7,803 bases of DNA from NCBI GenBank assembly GCA_013815405.1, contig JACDGF010000094.1, positions 1 through 7,803 of the forward strand, in the 5' to 3' direction. Source of the DNA: Caulobacteraceae bacterium. GTDB lineage: Bacteria > Pseudomonadota > Alphaproteobacteria > Caulobacterales > Caulobacteraceae. Numbering within the stretch: the stretch's first letter is position 1; each line of letters begins with the position of its first letter. This document shows, in pieces, positions 6,839-7,803 of this stretch. A program made the position numbers and the translations under genes. A model generated the notes under the pieces. The model saw only the letters and a program-made list of their open reading frames with translations, ran no database searches and had not been told where the DNA came from.

Positions 6839-7803
6839 CTAAAACGCGGTGACGCCGTTGGGCGTGCCGAGGCCCGTGGGGCCGTCGTAGCCGACGACGG
6901 CGTTGCACCAGTAGAAGAACGGGCAGGTTCCGTTGCTGCCCGAGGTCACGTCGTAGAGCGCGCTGGTGTGGCTGTAGGGGTCGCTCCCGTAGGTCACCGG
7001 GCCGCCGTTGACGCCGTAGACGCCGCCGACGAGGGGCGCGGATACGCTGGTGCCTCCGAAGACCAGCCAGCCCGAGCCGCCGCCCCCGGTCGGCCCATAC
7101 ACGGCCACGCCGGTGGCCGGGTCGGCTACCGCCGAGACGTCGGCTTCCATGCGCAGGGCGCAGGAAGGGTCGGTCTGCCACGCCGGCTTGGCGTAGAAGA
7201 TGCTGCAGCCGCTGCCGGTGCCGGGCCAGACGGTCTCGGTCCAGCCGCGGGCGTCGCCGCCGGTGACCAGCCGTGTGCCTCCGACCGCGACCACATGGTT
7301 GGACGTCGCCGGGAACTGGGGGCCGTAGCCGCTGTCGCCGGTGCTCGCCGTGACCGCGACGCCGGGATGGTTGTAGGAGGGCTCATAGGTCGTCGAGCCG
7401 CTCTCTCCGCCGCCGTAGCTGTTGGAGATGACATGGGCGCCCTTGGTCGCCGCCGTATTCACCGCCGCCGCCAGATTGCCGAAGGTGTTGGAATTACCCT
7501 CGACCAGGATGATCGTGCAGCCTGGGCACATGGCGCTGGCCATGTCGAGGTCGAGCGCGGTTTCCTGGGCCCAGCCGGTGTTGTCCGGCGGGTAGTTCTT
7601 CTTCCTGCCCTTCTGGTTGTACTTGGTGAAGCAGCCGTTGGCCGTGGTGCAGGCCGGCAGGCCGTAGGTCGAGCGATAGACCGCCAGGTCCGACTCCGCC
7701 TTCTTGTAGCCGAAGGCGTCGACGATCGCGACGATCGTGCCCGAGCTGCCCGAACCGGTGACATTGTAGGCCGAACGCAGGTCCGCGGGGCCATACCCCG
7801 AGG
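6839..7803 (-). CDS. Sedolisin-type serine-carboxyl peptidase (S53), C-terminal part (start beyond window edge)
   Basis: The last 320 residues of a secreted-type peptidase; the frame is open to the right edge. The internal ATG at 7543 is not the start, because upstream sequence encodes the first half of the catalytic domain (GYGPADLRSAYNV, TIVAIVDAFGYKKAESDL, YGLPAC). S53 catalytic residues are all visible: Glu and Asp in WAQETALDLD (Glu codon 7564-7562, Asp codon 7552-7550), the oxyanion Asp in STGDSGYG (7336-7334), and the nucleophilic Ser in FGGTSVSAP (7048-7046). KPAWQ and the C-terminal calcium-site segments YDVTSGSNG and GYDGPTGLGTPNG also fit the family. Eight cysteines in four local pairs suggest disulfides and extracellular location. 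The chain stops right after the calcium site, so there is no C-terminal extension. A signal peptide and activation prodomain are expected upstream but not seen. Confidence 0.93.
   Translation of the reverse strand, partial: SGYGPADLRSAYNVTGSGSSGTIVAIVDAFGYKKAESDLAVYRSTYGLPACTTANGCFTKYNQKGRKKNYPPDNTGWAQETALDLDMASAMCPGCTIILVEGNSNTFGNLAAAVNTAATKGAHVISNSYGGGESGSTTYEPSYNHPGVAVTASTGDSGYGPQFPATSNHVVAVGGTRLVTGGDARGWTETVWPGTGSGCSIFYAKPAWQTDPSCALRMEADVSAVADPATGVAVYGPTGGGGSGWLVFGGTSVSAPLVGGVYGVNGGPVTYGSDPYSHTSALYDVTSGSNGTCPFFYWCNAVVGYDGPTGLGTPNGVTAF

Noticed and set aside
6570..6842. Possible 90-residue plus-strand gene in the convergent gap
   Set aside because: It crosses the right end of the repeat element and the terminator hairpin, has no ribosome binding site I would trust and matches no family I know.

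Overview
The window comes from a GC-rich bacterial chromosome. It looks alphaproteobacterial, most likely Caulobacterales (Caulobacter/Phenylobacterium-like). That rests on the ATP synthase gene order atpH-atpA-atpG with no F0 genes attached, the general character of the proteins, and strong GC bias with long shadow reading frames on the opposite strand. The genus is an inference from remembered protein similarity and was not tested.

Layout. Positions 1-2290 (minus strand) hold the first three genes of the F1 ATP synthase operon: atpH (delta), atpA (alpha) and the beginning of atpG (gamma), which runs off the left edge. A 376-bp divergent intergenic stretch follows. Positions 2667-4541 (plus) encode a 624-residue repetitive, probably beta-helical surface or secreted protein. 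It has no Sec signal peptide and has a C-terminal module like those of type I-secreted proteins. It meets, tail to tail with a 14-bp gap, a minus-strand gene (4556-5488) for an N-terminal HTH (XRE-type) regulator with a C-terminal domain I do not recognise. Diverging from it across a 120-bp intergenic region with two strong palindromes is a PAPS-dependent sulfotransferase gene (5609-6517, plus). Positions 6839-7803 (minus) hold the C-terminal 320 residues of a sedolisin (S53) serine-carboxyl peptidase, whose start lies beyond the right edge.

The most interesting non-coding signal is in the 321-bp convergent gap between the sulfotransferase and the peptidase. A 198-bp segment (6558-6755) is bounded by perfect 17-bp terminal inverted repeats and flanked on both sides by the same 9-bp sequence, CGCGCCGCC. 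This is the signature of a small non-autonomous transposable element (MITE-like) with a target-site duplication. Removing it and one copy of the duplication brings a good intrinsic terminator (6783-6828) to about 58 bp behind the sulfotransferase stop codon.

The ATP synthase genes act together as one housekeeping operon. The regulator and sulfotransferase are probably a functional pair, judged from divergent orientation and shared palindromes. The secreted repeat protein and the peptidase look like independent accessory genes. I saw no CRISPR array, tRNA, rRNA, defence system or biosynthetic cluster.
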